From JABCPO02 sp963542845 (GTDB lineage Bacteria; Bacillota; Clostridia; TANB77; CAG-508), in contig CAUTZA010000001.1 in NCBI GenBank assembly GCA_963542845.1, positions 1 through 64,000 on the forward strand: DNA of 64,000 nt, given 5' to 3'. The notes beneath the pieces were generated by a model, which saw only the letters and a program-made list of their open reading frames with translations, did no database searches and was not told where the DNA came from. How positions within the stretch are numbered: position 1 is the stretch's first letter; every line of letters begins with the position of its first letter. Position numbers and translations under genes: made by a program. Positions 53,270-61,445 of this stretch are shown one piece after another.

Positions 53270-53322
53270 AGAATTAGATAAAGTTTAGGAATAATGACTA
53301 AAGAATATCTAATTCTTTTTAA
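53270..53322 (+). terminator. Intrinsic terminator after ileS
   Basis: AGAATTAGATA (53270-53280) and TATCTAATTCT (53306-53316) followed by TTTT. Confidence 0.75.
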
Positions 53323-53452
53323 TATTAGATTATTACATACATAGTTATATTCAATAATATTGAATATGTATAAATATTGTTATACTATATTAATGATAGG
53401 AAAAAAGAAAAGATAGAAGGAAATAAAATAGGAAAGATAAGAGAAAAAGAAT

Positions 53453-53998
53453 ATGAAAGAAATTAAAGAAATGAAAAAAACAAAACAAAATAAGAAAAAA
53501 GGAAATATATTCCCTATAATTGTAATAATAATACTAATAATGATGGTTATCGCATCAATATTCCTATATATTAAAAATAATGAAAAGAAGAATTATAATA
53601 ATGGAAAGAATAATTCTGCAATAGAAAAAGTATATGTAAATAAGCAATTTGTATTTGATGATTTGGATATTACAGTAAGTGGTAATTATAAAATAATTAA
53701 AAATGTGCAAGATAATAATAAAGAAGTAATAGAACTGCCTGTACAAGTAAAGAATAGTCAACAAATAGAAAATAGCTTTTCTATAGGATATGTAACAATA
53801 TATGATAAGGATGGAAAAGAATTAAGAGAAACAGGAAGTATATTTAAGGATAAGTCTTTTGAAAATAGCCCTAAAATAGCAAAAGGTGAGATGACAATTA
53901 AAAATATATATGCACCATATGTAGGTGATGGGAAGTATAGGATAGTATTTAAAACATTTTATGAAGAAAAAGAAATGGAAATAGATATTAAAAAATAA
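53453..53998 (+). CDS. Membrane-anchored DUF4352-like extracytoplasmic protein
   Basis: A 181-aa protein with a lysine-rich N-terminus, one transmembrane helix at about 19-40 (FPIIVIIILIMMVIASIF), a charged linker, and a beta-rich domain: FDDLDITVSGNYKI, ELPVQVKNSQQIENSF, TIYDKDGKELRE. This resembles the telokin-like Ig domains of DUF4352 lipoproteins. Function unknown. The ribosome-binding site is weak, and a second in-frame ATG lies 18 bases downstream. No CGG site. Confidence 0.55.
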   Translation: MKEIKEMKKTKQNKKKGNIFPIIVIIILIMMVIASIFLYIKNNEKKNYNNGKNNSAIEKVYVNKQFVFDDLDITVSGNYKIIKNVQDNNKEVIELPVQVKNSQQIENSFSIGYVTIYDKDGKELRETGSIFKDKSFENSPKIAKGEMTIKNIYAPYVGDGKYRIVFKTFYEEKEMEIDIKK

Positions 53999-54077
53999 TT
54001 TGAAACAATATATAATAAAATGAAAATGAAATAAAAATTAAAATAATAAAAAAATAAAAAAAAGATATTTAGAACAA

Positions 54078-54106
54078 TTGACATACAAGGCATAAGATGC
54101 TATACT
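54078..54106 (+). promoter_or_regulatory. Strong promoter of the ribosomal protein operon
   Basis: Perfect TTGACA (54078-54083), 17-base spacer, TATACT (54101-54106). Confidence 0.85.
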
Positions 54107-54242
54107 TAAGTAGTCAAGCGATGAAGTAAGATGTGGCTGCACATTAGATGCAGGGAACTCTTATGGAGAAGTCATGGCATAGACCAGGCGATAAGTTCTT
54201 AAATAAGTATCTTATCTAAGCAAATTTAGCTTAGTTTTTTTT
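54107..54242 (+). ncRNA. Structured leader with terminator upstream of rpsJ
   Basis: About 135 nt between the promoter and a complete intrinsic terminator: CTAAGC (54216-54221) pairs with GCTTAG (54229-54234), followed by TTTTTTTT. Inside are at least one further hairpin (CTGCA...TGCAG near 54140) and possible alternative pairings with the terminator arm (TAAGAT near 54128, ATCTTA near 54209). Since rpsJ lies 85 bases beyond the terminator with no second strong promoter, this is likely a transcription attenuator controlling the whole operon, presumably by a ribosomal protein. I do not recognise a described family. Confidence 0.6.
54216..54242 (+). terminator. Attenuator-type terminator in the operon leader
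   Basis: CTAAGC / GCTTAG stem with an eight-T run, situated before rpsJ and after the operon promoter. Confidence 0.7.
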
Positions 54243-54319
54243 ATGGAAATAAAATAGAACACCCGGGATACTTTAAGAAATAGTTGCTAGACAAATATCA
54301 ATACTAAAAGGGAGGTAAC

Positions 54320-54643
54320 ATGGCAACAAAAATACAAGGAAGTGAAAAAATAAGAATAAGATTAAAAGCTTTTGATAATGTTATTTTAGATCAATCTGCT
54401 GAAAAGATAGTAGAAACTGCTAAAAAAACAGGAGCACAAGTTTCAGGACCTATTCCACTTCCAACAAGAAAAGAAGTTGTGACAGTAATTCGTTCTCCAC
54501 ACAAACATAAAGATTCAAGAGAACAATTCGAAATAAGAACACACAAAAGAGTAATAGATATATTATATCCAACAGCAACAACATTAACTAGCTTAGAAAA
54601 ACTAGAAATGCCTGCAGGTGTTAGTATAGAAATGAAAATATAA
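54320..54643 (+). CDS. rpsJ: 30S ribosomal protein S10
   Basis: 107 aa; IRIRLKAFDNVILDQSAEKIVETAKKTGA, PLPTRKEVVTVIRSPHKHKDSREQFE and the C-terminal strand fit S10 (NusE), which also joins antitermination complexes. First gene of the S10-spc operon. AAGGGAGGTAA site. No CGG site. Confidence 0.96.
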   Translation: MATKIQGSEKIRIRLKAFDNVILDQSAEKIVETAKKTGAQVSGPIPLPTRKEVVTVIRSPHKHKDSREQFEIRTHKRVIDILYPTATTLTSLEKLEMPAGVSIEMKI

Positions 54644-54785
54644 TACCATTAATTATTTAAAAAATAATAAAGACCATGCTTATAATATTCAATATCATCA
54701 ATAGTAAATTAATTAATACAAAAATAAGAATAATATGAATAAATTGAATAAATCAAGTTATAAGCCAATAGTTAGGAGGAAAGAA

Positions 54786-55403
54786 ATGAAAAAAGGATTA
54801 ATAGGTAAAAAATTAGGGATGACACAAATATTTGGAGAAAATGGTAAAGTAATACCAGTAACAGTTATAGATGTTACATCAAATAAGGTTGTTCAAATAA
54901 AAACAAATGAAGTAGACGGGTATGCTTCAGTACAATTAGGATTTGGAGAAGTTAAAGAAAAACACTTAATCAAACCTAAAAAAGGACATTTTGATAAATT
55001 CAAAATAGAATACAAAAAATATTTAAGAGAATTTAGATTAGATGATGTTACAGGATATGAAGTTGGACAAGAACTAAATGCAGATGTATTTAGCGAAGGT
55101 GACATAGTAGATGTACAAGGTACAACTAAAGGTAAAGGATTTCAAGGTGTAATTAAGAGACACGGACAAGCTAGAGGACCAATGGCACACGGTTCAAGAT
55201 ACCACAGAAGACCAGGTTCAATGGGAGCATGTGCAACACCATCAAGAGTTCTTAAAGGTAAAAAATTACCAGGACATATGGGAAATGTAACAGCAACAGT
55301 ACAAAACTTAAAAGTTGTAAAAGTTGACACAGAAAAAAATGTAATATTAGTAAAAGGTAGCGTTCCAGGACCTAAAGGAACAATAGTTAAAGTAAAAGGG
55401 TAA
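54786..55403 (+). CDS. rplC: 50S ribosomal protein L3
   Basis: 205 aa; KGLIGKKLGMTQIFGENG, HGSRYHRRPGSMGACATPSRV and KLPGHMGN are diagnostic. The ATG at 54786 follows GTTAGGAGGAAAG; an earlier in-frame ATG at 54735 would add 17 residues unlike L3 and overlaps the ribosome-binding site. All GG-containing glycines here are preceded by complete codons; no CGG site. Confidence 0.96.
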   Translation: MKKGLIGKKLGMTQIFGENGKVIPVTVIDVTSNKVVQIKTNEVDGYASVQLGFGEVKEKHLIKPKKGHFDKFKIEYKKYLREFRLDDVTGYEVGQELNADVFSEGDIVDVQGTTKGKGFQGVIKRHGQARGPMAHGSRYHRRPGSMGACATPSRVLKGKKLPGHMGNVTATVQNLKVVKVDTEKNVILVKGSVPGPKGTIVKVKG

Positions 55404-55425
55404 AATTTAAGAAGGAGGAACAAAA

Positions 55426-56049
55426 ATGCCAAGTATAGATGTAGTAAATATGCAAGGAAAGAAAGTAAGTACAATAGAACTTAAAGATTCAATATTTGCA
55501 GTAGAGCTAAATGAAGTATTAATACATACAGTAATCGTAAATTATTTAGCAAATCAAAGACAAGGTACACAAAGTACAAAAACTAGATCTGAAGTTAGCG
55601 GTGGTGGAAGAAAACCATGGAGACAAAAAGGTACAGGTAGAGCAAGACACGGAAGTACAAGATCACCTATATGGATCAAAGGTGGTATTGCATTAGGACC
55701 AACACCAAGAAGCTACAAATACAGAATAAACAAAAAAGAAAAACAAAACGCACTTAAAATGGTATTATCTTCAAAACTTGCAGAAGGTAAAATAGTAGTG
55801 CTTGATAAATTAGAATTAAAAGAAGCTAAAACAAAAAATATGGTAGAAGTATTAAACAATGTTAAAGCAGAAGGAAGAAAATTAATATTATTACCTGCAA
55901 AAGACGAAAATATTTTAAGAGCAGGAAGAAATATTGAAAAAACTAAAGTATCATATGTAGGTCACACAAATACATACGAATTATTAAATACAAAATGTAT
56001 AATAATGACTGTAGATACTGTAAAAATGTTAGAGGAGGTGTACGCATAA
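55426..56049 (+). CDS. rplD: 50S ribosomal protein L4
   Basis: 207 aa; RQGTQSTKTRSEVSGGGRKPWRQKGTGRARHGS-type loop and the C-terminal globular region with NTYELLNTKCIIMT. L4 is the autogenous regulator of the S10 operon in enterobacteria; whether it acts on the leader here is unknown. Stop overlaps the rplW ATG by one base. Confidence 0.96.
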   Translation: MPSIDVVNMQGKKVSTIELKDSIFAVELNEVLIHTVIVNYLANQRQGTQSTKTRSEVSGGGRKPWRQKGTGRARHGSTRSPIWIKGGIALGPTPRSYKYRINKKEKQNALKMVLSSKLAEGKIVVLDKLELKEAKTKNMVEVLNNVKAEGRKLILLPAKDENILRAGRNIEKTKVSYVGHTNTYELLNTKCIIMTVDTVKMLEEVYA

Positions 56050-56397
56050 TGTTAGCAGAAGAAATAATTTTAAAACCAATAGTAACTGAAAAAAGTACAC
56101 GGAGACTTAGCAGAAGGTAAATATACTTTTAAAGTAGATACAAGAGCTACTAAAGTACAAATAGCAAAAGCTATAGAAGAAATATTTAATGTAAAAGTAT
56201 TAAAAGTAAATACATTAAACTATGATGGAAAAGTAAAAAGACAAAGAGGAAAAGCAGGAAAGACTGCTAAATACAAAAAAGCAATAATCACTATAGATTT
56301 AAATCCTAAAGAAGCAGAATTTAAGGAAAAAGGTGGTAAGACAAGAAAGACTCTTAAGAAATATAATTCAGAAATAGAAGGATTTTTAGGAGCATAG
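56049..56397 (+). CDS. rplW: 50S ribosomal protein L23, one +1 recoding site
   Basis: Corrected 115 aa; ILKPIVTEKST, then GKYTFKVDTRATKVQIAKAIEEIFNVKVLKVNT, and KAIITIDL near the end, all typical of L23 at the tunnel exit. CGG site 56100 (ACA-C-GGA) follows TEKST; without it the product ends after about 24 codons. One of only two ribosomal protein genes with a site. The site is 17 codons from the start. Confidence 0.93.
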
Positions 56398-56496
56398 TTA
56401 AAAGATAAAAAAAATAAACAAAAATTAATATGATAAATTAATAAATTTAAAAGTATCTAGAAGAATAACTAGGAAAATAAATGAAAAGAGGGAAAA

Positions 56497-57328
56497 ATGG
56501 GAATAAAAACATATAAACCAACAACTCCATCTAGAAGAGCGATGACAACATCAGACTTTTCAGAAATAACAAAAAAGACACCAGAAAAAAGCTTACTTGC
56601 TAAAAAAACTAAAACAGCAGGAAGAAATGCAAGAGGTGTTATAACTGTTCGTCACAGAGGTGGAGGAAATAGAAAGAAATATAGAATAATAGACTTCAAG
56701 AGAAGAAAAGACGATATGTTTGCAACAGTTATAGGGATTGAATATGATCCAAACAGAACAGCAAATATAGCATTAATAGAATATGAAGATGGAACAAGAT
56801 CATACATATTAGCACCAAGAGGGCTTACAGATGGAGATAAAGTTATATCAGCAGAAGAAGCAGATATTAAACCAGGTAACTGTATGCCAATATATAATAT
56901 ACCAGTAGGTACATTAATACATAATATAGAATTACATCCAGGACAAGGTGGTAAAATGGCTAAAGCAGCTGGTAACTCAGCACAATTAATGGCTAAAGAA
57001 GAAAAATATTCACATATTAAATTACCATCAGGAGAAATGAGATTAGTTCTTTCAAGATGTAGAGCTACAATAGGAAGACTTCGGAAATATTGAACATGAA
57101 AATATCAAAATTGGTAAAGCTGGAAGAAAAAGACATATGGGTATAAGACCAACTGTTAGAGGTTCTGTAATGAACCCAGTAGATCACCCACACGGTGGTG
57201 GTAATGGTAAGGCACCTATCGGTAAACCAGGACCAGTTACTCCATGGGGTAAACCAGCTCTAGGATACAAGACAAGAAAGAAACATAAAGAATCAAATAA
57301 ATTCATAGTAACTAGAAGAAAAAAATAA
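56497..57328 (+). CDS. rplB: 50S ribosomal protein L2, one +1 recoding site
   Basis: Corrected 276 aa, the universal L2 length. KTYKPTTPSRRAMT at the start, RHRGGGNRKKYRIIDFKR, GQGGKMAKAAGN, and RGSVMNPVDHPHGGGNGKAP with the conserved peptidyl-transferase-adjacent His. CGG site 57082 (CTT-C-GGA) gives RATIGRLGNIEHENI. L2 is single-copy and essential, so this site argues strongly that shifting is real and efficient. Confidence 0.96.
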
Positions 57329-57360
57329 GTTAAAAGATAATCTAAAAGAAGGAGGAAGAT

Positions 57361-57639
57361 ATGTCAAAGTCAAGTAATAAGAAACCTTTCGTAGCACCAG
57401 AATTAATGAAAAGAATAATTAAGCTAAACGAAGAAAACAAAAAAGAAGTTTTAAAAACTTGGTCAAGATCTTCAACAATATATCCAGATATGGTTGGACA
57501 TACAATAGCAGTTCATGATGGAAGAAAACATATTCCAATATATGTTTCAGAAGAAATGATAGGACATAAATTAGGAGAGTTTGCTCCAACTAGAACATTT
57601 AAGGGACATGCTGGAGACAAGAAATTAGGTAAAAAGTAA
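57361..57639 (+). CDS. rpsS: 30S ribosomal protein S19
   Basis: 92 aa; TWSRSSTIYPDMVGHTIAVHDG-type core and GHKLGEFAPTRTFKGH are diagnostic. AAGGAGGAAG site. No CGG site. Confidence 0.96.
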   Translation: MSKSSNKKPFVAPELMKRIIKLNEENKKEVLKTWSRSSTIYPDMVGHTIAVHDGRKHIPIYVSEEMIGHKLGEFAPTRTFKGHAGDKKLGKK

Positions 57640-57680
57640 TAGAACTTAAAGTTTAAAAAAATATAAGGAGGAGCAACAAA

Positions 57681-58046
57681 GTGAGTGAAAAAACAAACGA
57701 AATAGTAGACTTAAAAGCAGTAGCGCACTTAAGAAATGTTAGAATATCTAACAGAAAAGTTAAGATAGTAGCAGACTTAATAAGAAACAAAAATGTAGAA
57801 GATGCTTTAAACATACTAAACTATGCACCAAAAGCTGCATCAATATTATTATACAAACTTTTAAAATCAGCTATGGCAAATGCAGAAAACAATCACAACA
57901 TGAAGACAGAAAAACTATATGTTGCAGAAATATATGCAAATGAAGGGCCAACACTTAAAAGAATAAGACCAGCAGCAAAAGGTACAGCAAATAGAATTAA
58001 TAAAAGAACAAGTCATATAACTATAGTATTAAAAGAAAGAAATTAG
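57681..58046 (+). CDS. rplV: 50S ribosomal protein L22
   Basis: 121 aa from a GTG start after ATAAGGAGGAGC; KAVAHLRNVRISNRKVKIVADLIR and RIRPAAKGTANRINKRTSHI (tunnel-lining hairpin) identify it. No CGG site. Confidence 0.95.
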   Translation: MSEKTNEIVDLKAVAHLRNVRISNRKVKIVADLIRNKNVEDALNILNYAPKAASILLYKLLKSAMANAENNHNMKTEKLYVAEIYANEGPTLKRIRPAAKGTANRINKRTSHITIVLKERN

Positions 58047-58059
58047 AGAGGAGACACTA

Positions 58060-58839
58060 ATGGGACAAAAAGTTCATCCACATGGTATGAGAGTTGGTGT
58101 AATAAAGAATTGGAGTTCTAAATGGTATGCAGATTCTAAAGATTTTGCTAAATTCGTAGTAGAAGATAACAAAATAAGAAAAGAATTAAAGAAAGAATTA
58201 TACCAAGCAAGAATATCAGATATGATAATCGAAAGAACAAATTCAGAAGTAAGAGTAACATTACATACAGCTAAACCAGGATTAGTAATAGGAAAAAATG
58301 GAGCTCAACTAGAAGAATTAAAGAAAAAATTACAAAAAGAATTAGGAAGAGAAATTTCAATAAATGTAGTTGAAATAAGAAAACCTGATTTAGATTCACA
58401 AGTTGTAGCAGAAACAGTGGCAGCATCATTAGAAAAAAGAATGTCATTTAGAAAAGCTATGAAACAAGCTATTCAAAAAACAAGAAAAGCTGGAGCAAAA
58501 GGAATTAAAATAGCAGTATCAGGAAGACTTGGTGGAGCAGAAATGGCAAGAACTGAATTCTACAGTGAAGGTACAGTTCCACTACAAACAATAAGAGCAG
58601 ATATTGACTATGGATTTGCAGAAGCAGATACAACATATGGAAAATTAGGTATCAAAGTTTTAATATATAAAGGTGAAATCTTAGGAAATAAGAAAGAAAG
58701 ACTTTATGGAAAAAGAAAAAATGAATCTGTAAAAAAAGAAAACAGAAATTTTAATAAAAAGAATAATAACAATACAAAAAAAGTAAATAAAGGAGAAAAG
58801 GAGGTATCTGAAAATGCCATTAATGCCAAAGAGAACTAA
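58060..58839 (+). CDS. rpsC: 30S ribosomal protein S3 with Lys/Asn-rich tail
   Basis: 259 aa; GQKVHPHGMRVGVIKNW, the KH motif PGLVIGKNGAQLEELK, and SGRLGGAEMARTEFYSEG are S3 signatures. The conserved part ends near residue 212; a 45-residue tail rich in Lys and Asn follows and its last 26 bases overlap rplP and contain its ribosome-binding site. No CGG site. Confidence 0.95.
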   Translation: MGQKVHPHGMRVGVIKNWSSKWYADSKDFAKFVVEDNKIRKELKKELYQARISDMIIERTNSEVRVTLHTAKPGLVIGKNGAQLEELKKKLQKELGREISINVVEIRKPDLDSQVVAETVAASLEKRMSFRKAMKQAIQKTRKAGAKGIKIAVSGRLGGAEMARTEFYSEGTVPLQTIRADIDYGFAEADTTYGKLGIKVLIYKGEILGNKKERLYGKRKNESVKKENRNFNKKNNNNTKKVNKGEKEVSENAINAKEN

Positions 58840-59242
58840 ATACAGAAAAGTTCAAAAAGGTAGAAATAGAGGTAAAGCAACTAGAGGAAATAAAGTTTCA
58901 TATGGAGAATATGGAATACAAGCTTTAGAAGCTGGAATGATTACCTCTAACCAAATTGAAGCAGCACGTATTGCAATGACAAGACACGTAAAAAGAGGTG
59001 GTAAAGTTTGGATAAAATTATTCCCAGACAAGCCAGTAACAAAAAAACCTGCTGAAACACGTATGGGTAAAGGTAAAGGAGCTGTAGAGTTTTGGGTAGC
59101 ACCAGTTAAACCAGGAAGAATAATGTTCGAAATGTCAGGTGTAGCAGAACCAGTAGCAAGAAGAGCGTTAGAACTTGCAGCATACAAACTACCTATAAAA
59201 ACAAAATTTGTTAAAGGTGGTGACATAAATGAAGATAAATAA
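58814..59242 (+). CDS. rplP: 50S ribosomal protein L16
   Basis: 142 aa; LMPKRTKYRKVQKGRNRGKATRG and the MGKGKGAVEFWVAPVKPG loop. Starts inside the rpsC tail after AAGGAGG. Overlaps rpmC by 14 bases. No CGG site. Confidence 0.96.
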   Translation: MPLMPKRTKYRKVQKGRNRGKATRGNKVSYGEYGIQALEAGMITSNQIEAARIAMTRHVKRGGKVWIKLFPDKPVTKKPAETRMGKGKGAVEFWVAPVKPGRIMFEMSGVAEPVARRALELAAYKLPIKTKFVKGGDINEDK

Positions 59243-59429
59243 GATAAGAGAAATGTCAACAGAAGAATTAGAAAAAGAAGTTGTTGAATTAAAAAAAGAA
59301 TTATTTAAATTAAATTTTGCACTTGCAACAAATGGATTAGAAAATCCTAAAAAAATAAAAGAAGTTAAAAAAACAATTGCAAGAGTAAAAACAGTAATTT
59401 CTGAAAGAAAATTAGAAGAAAACAAATAA
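59229..59429 (+). CDS. rpmC: 50S ribosomal protein L29
   Basis: 66 aa two-helix protein; EMSTEELEKEVVELKKELFKLNF and KKTIARVKTVISER are typical. No CGG site. Confidence 0.93.
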   Translation: MKINKIREMSTEELEKEVVELKKELFKLNFALATNGLENPKKIKEVKKTIARVKTVISERKLEENK

Positions 59430-59501
59430 TCAGAAAATAAGTAATTAAAAAATTAAAAGAAACTATTTAAAAATTGAAAAGCGAAAGAAAGGAGATCCTA
59501 T

Positions 59502-59765
59502 ATGGAAAGAAAGCTTCGTAGAACAATGATAGGAAAGGTTGTTTCAAATAAGATGGACAAGACTATCGTAGTAGCTGTTGAAACAAACGTTACACATAAG
59601 CTTTATGGAAAAGTTGTTAAAAGAACTTACAAACTTAAAGCACATGATGAAGATAATGCTTGTCAAATTGGAGACAAAGTAAAAGTAATGGAAACTAGAC
59701 CACTTTCAAAAGATAAAAGATGGAGATTAGTTGAAATTATGGAAAAGGCAAAAATTAAAGAGTAA
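59502..59765 (+). CDS. rpsQ: 30S ribosomal protein S17
   Basis: 87 aa; RTMIGKVVSNKMDKTIVVAVE and GDKVKVMETRPLSKDKRWRLVE. AAAGGAGATC site. No CGG site. Confidence 0.96.
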   Translation: MERKLRRTMIGKVVSNKMDKTIVVAVETNVTHKLYGKVVKRTYKLKAHDEDNACQIGDKVKVMETRPLSKDKRWRLVEIMEKAKIKE

Positions 59766-59790
59766 ATAGCAAGAAAAAAGGAGGACTAAA

Positions 59791-60159
59791 ATGGTTCAAC
59801 AAGAAAGCAGACTTAAAGTTGCTGATAACACAGGTGCAAGAGAATTACTTTGCATTAGATGTGTTGGAGGATCACACAGAAGATATGCAAATATCGGTGA
59901 TATAATAGTAGCTTCTGTAAAAAGTGCTATACCAGGCGGAATTGTTAAAAAAGGTGATGTAGTTAAAGCAGTAGTAGTTAGAACTAAAAAAGGTGTAAGA
60001 AGACAAGACGGATCATACTTAAAATTTGACGAAAATGCAGCAGTTATCATAAAAGAAGACGGAAACCCAAGAGGAACACGTATATTCGGGCCTGTAGCAA
60101 GAGAGCTTAGAGATAATAACTATACAAAAATATTATCATTAGCACCAGAAGTATTATAA
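59791..60159 (+). CDS. rplN: 50S ribosomal protein L14
   Basis: 122 aa; MVQQESRLKVADNTGARELLCI, GDVVKAVVVRTKKGVRRQDGS, and GTRIFGPVARELRD. AAAAAGGAGGAC site. Several ordinary NNC-GGN glycines (GAC-GGA, TTC-GGG) are present and do not shift, showing that the motif must be CGG in frame. Confidence 0.97.
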   Translation: MVQQESRLKVADNTGARELLCIRCVGGSHRRYANIGDIIVASVKSAIPGGIVKKGDVVKAVVVRTKKGVRRQDGSYLKFDENAAVIIKEDGNPRGTRIFGPVARELRDNNYTKILSLAPEVL

Positions 60160-60190
60160 TTAGAAGAAAAAATCTTAAAAGAGGTGAAAA

Positions 60191-60514
60191 ATGAAAATTA
60201 AAAAAGGAGATAATGTACAAGTAATATCAGGTGTAGATGCTGGTAAAACTGGAGAAGTATTAAAAGTAATGCCTAAAGACAACAAAGTAGTTGTAAAAGG
60301 TGTTAACGTAAGAAAAAAACATACTAAACCAAGAAGCCAAGCAGATCAAGGTGGAATAGTAGAATTTGAAGCACCACTTAATGCATCAAAAGTTATGATA
60401 GTAGATCCAAAGACAGGTAAACCAACTAGAGTTGGATATAGTATCGTAGATGGTAAAAAAGTACGTGTATGTAAAAAAAGCGGAGAAGTTTTAAAAGAAA
60501 AGAAAGCAAAATAG
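60191..60514 (+). CDS. rplX: 50S ribosomal protein L24
   Basis: 107 aa KOW-domain protein; KKGDNVQVISGVDAGKTGEVLKV and the TKPRSQADQGGIVEFEAPL segment. AAGAGGTGAA site. No CGG site. A 165-base gap with AT-rich inverted repeats follows before rplE. Confidence 0.96.
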   Translation: MKIKKGDNVQVISGVDAGKTGEVLKVMPKDNKVVVKGVNVRKKHTKPRSQADQGGIVEFEAPLNASKVMIVDPKTGKPTRVGYSIVDGKKVRVCKKSGEVLKEKKAK

Positions 60515-60679
60515 TTAAAAAATACACATAGAAAATATAAAAATATGTACATATATATATATGAATATATGTATTAATAGTATTTTGTTAAACTTATAAG
60601 ACTTTGAGCTAAACAAAATTAAGTAAAATTAATTAAATTAAGTAAGTAAAATAATAAATATTTTAAGAAGGAGACTAAA

Positions 60680-61219
60680 ATGGAAGCTTTAAGAAAAAAA
60701 TATGTAGAAGAAGCAGTTCCAGCATTAATGAAAAAATTTGAATATGAGTCAATAATGCAAGTTCCAAAACTTAACAAAATAGTTATAAACATTGGACTTG
60801 GTGATGTGAAAGATAATCCTAAAGCATTAGATAATGCATTAGAAGAATTAACATTAATATCAGGACAAAAGCCAATAGTAACAAAAGCTAAAAAATCAAT
60901 AGCTAACTTTAAGTTAAGAGAAGGGGCAAAAATAGGATGTTCTGTTACTTTAAGAGGACAAAAAATGTATGAATTTGCATATAAGTTTGTAAATTTAGCA
61001 TTACCTAGAGTTAGAGATTTTAGAGGAGTATCACCAAAATCATTTGATGGTAGAGGAAATTATTCTATAGGAATAAAAGAACAATTAATATTCCCTGAAA
61101 TAGAATATGACAAAGTAGACAAATTAAGAGGAATGGATATAACTTTTGTAACAACAGCAAAAACTAATGAAGAAGGAAAAGAATTACTATCTTTATTAGG
61201 AATGCCATTCAGATCATAA
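60680..61219 (+). CDS. rplE: 50S ribosomal protein L5
   Basis: 179 aa; IMQVPKLNKIVINIGLGDV, KKSIANFKLREGAKIGCSVTLRG, and RDFRGVSPKSFDGRGNYSIGIKEQ. Binds 5S rRNA. AGAAGGAGAC site. No CGG site. Confidence 0.97.
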   Translation: MEALRKKYVEEAVPALMKKFEYESIMQVPKLNKIVINIGLGDVKDNPKALDNALEELTLISGQKPIVTKAKKSIANFKLREGAKIGCSVTLRGQKMYEFAYKFVNLALPRVRDFRGVSPKSFDGRGNYSIGIKEQLIFPEIEYDKVDKLRGMDITFVTTAKTNEEGKELLSLLGMPFRS

Positions 61220-61236
61220 GATCAAAGGAGGATATA

Positions 61237-61422
61237 ATGGCAAAGAAATCTTTAAAGATTAAAGCAGCAAAACCACAAAAATTTAAAACAAGAGAATATA
61301 ATAGATGTCAAATATGTGGAAGACCACATGGATATATAAGAAAATATGGGGTTTGCCGTATATGTTTTAGAGAATTAGCACATAAAGGTGAAATACCTGG
61401 TGTAAAAAAATCAAGTTGGTAA
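61237..61422 (+). CDS. rpsN: 30S ribosomal protein S14, zinc-binding type
   Basis: 61 aa with CxxC pairs CQIC and CRIC, RPHGYIRKYGVCRICFRELAH, the type Z form. AAAGGAGG site. No CGG site. Confidence 0.96.
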   Translation: MAKKSLKIKAAKPQKFKTREYNRCQICGRPHGYIRKYGVCRICFRELAHKGEIPGVKKSSW

Positions 61423-61445
61423 AAATTTAAGATAAGGAGGCCAAA

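Noticed and set aside
861..57328. Treating the broken housekeeping genes as pseudogenes
   Set aside because: Single-copy essential genes (polC, rplB, ileS, priA, pyrH) would all be dead, all by the same one-base insertion before glycine, with no other frameshifts or internal stops in the recognised genes.
861..57328. CGG reassigned to another amino acid without frameshift
   Set aside because: The frame changes permanently after each site; homology continues only in the +1 frame, so simple reassignment cannot explain it.
861..57328. -1 or +2 frameshifting, introns or inteins at the breaks
   Set aside because: Removing exactly one base restores contiguous conserved motifs at every site; there is no extra sequence to splice out.
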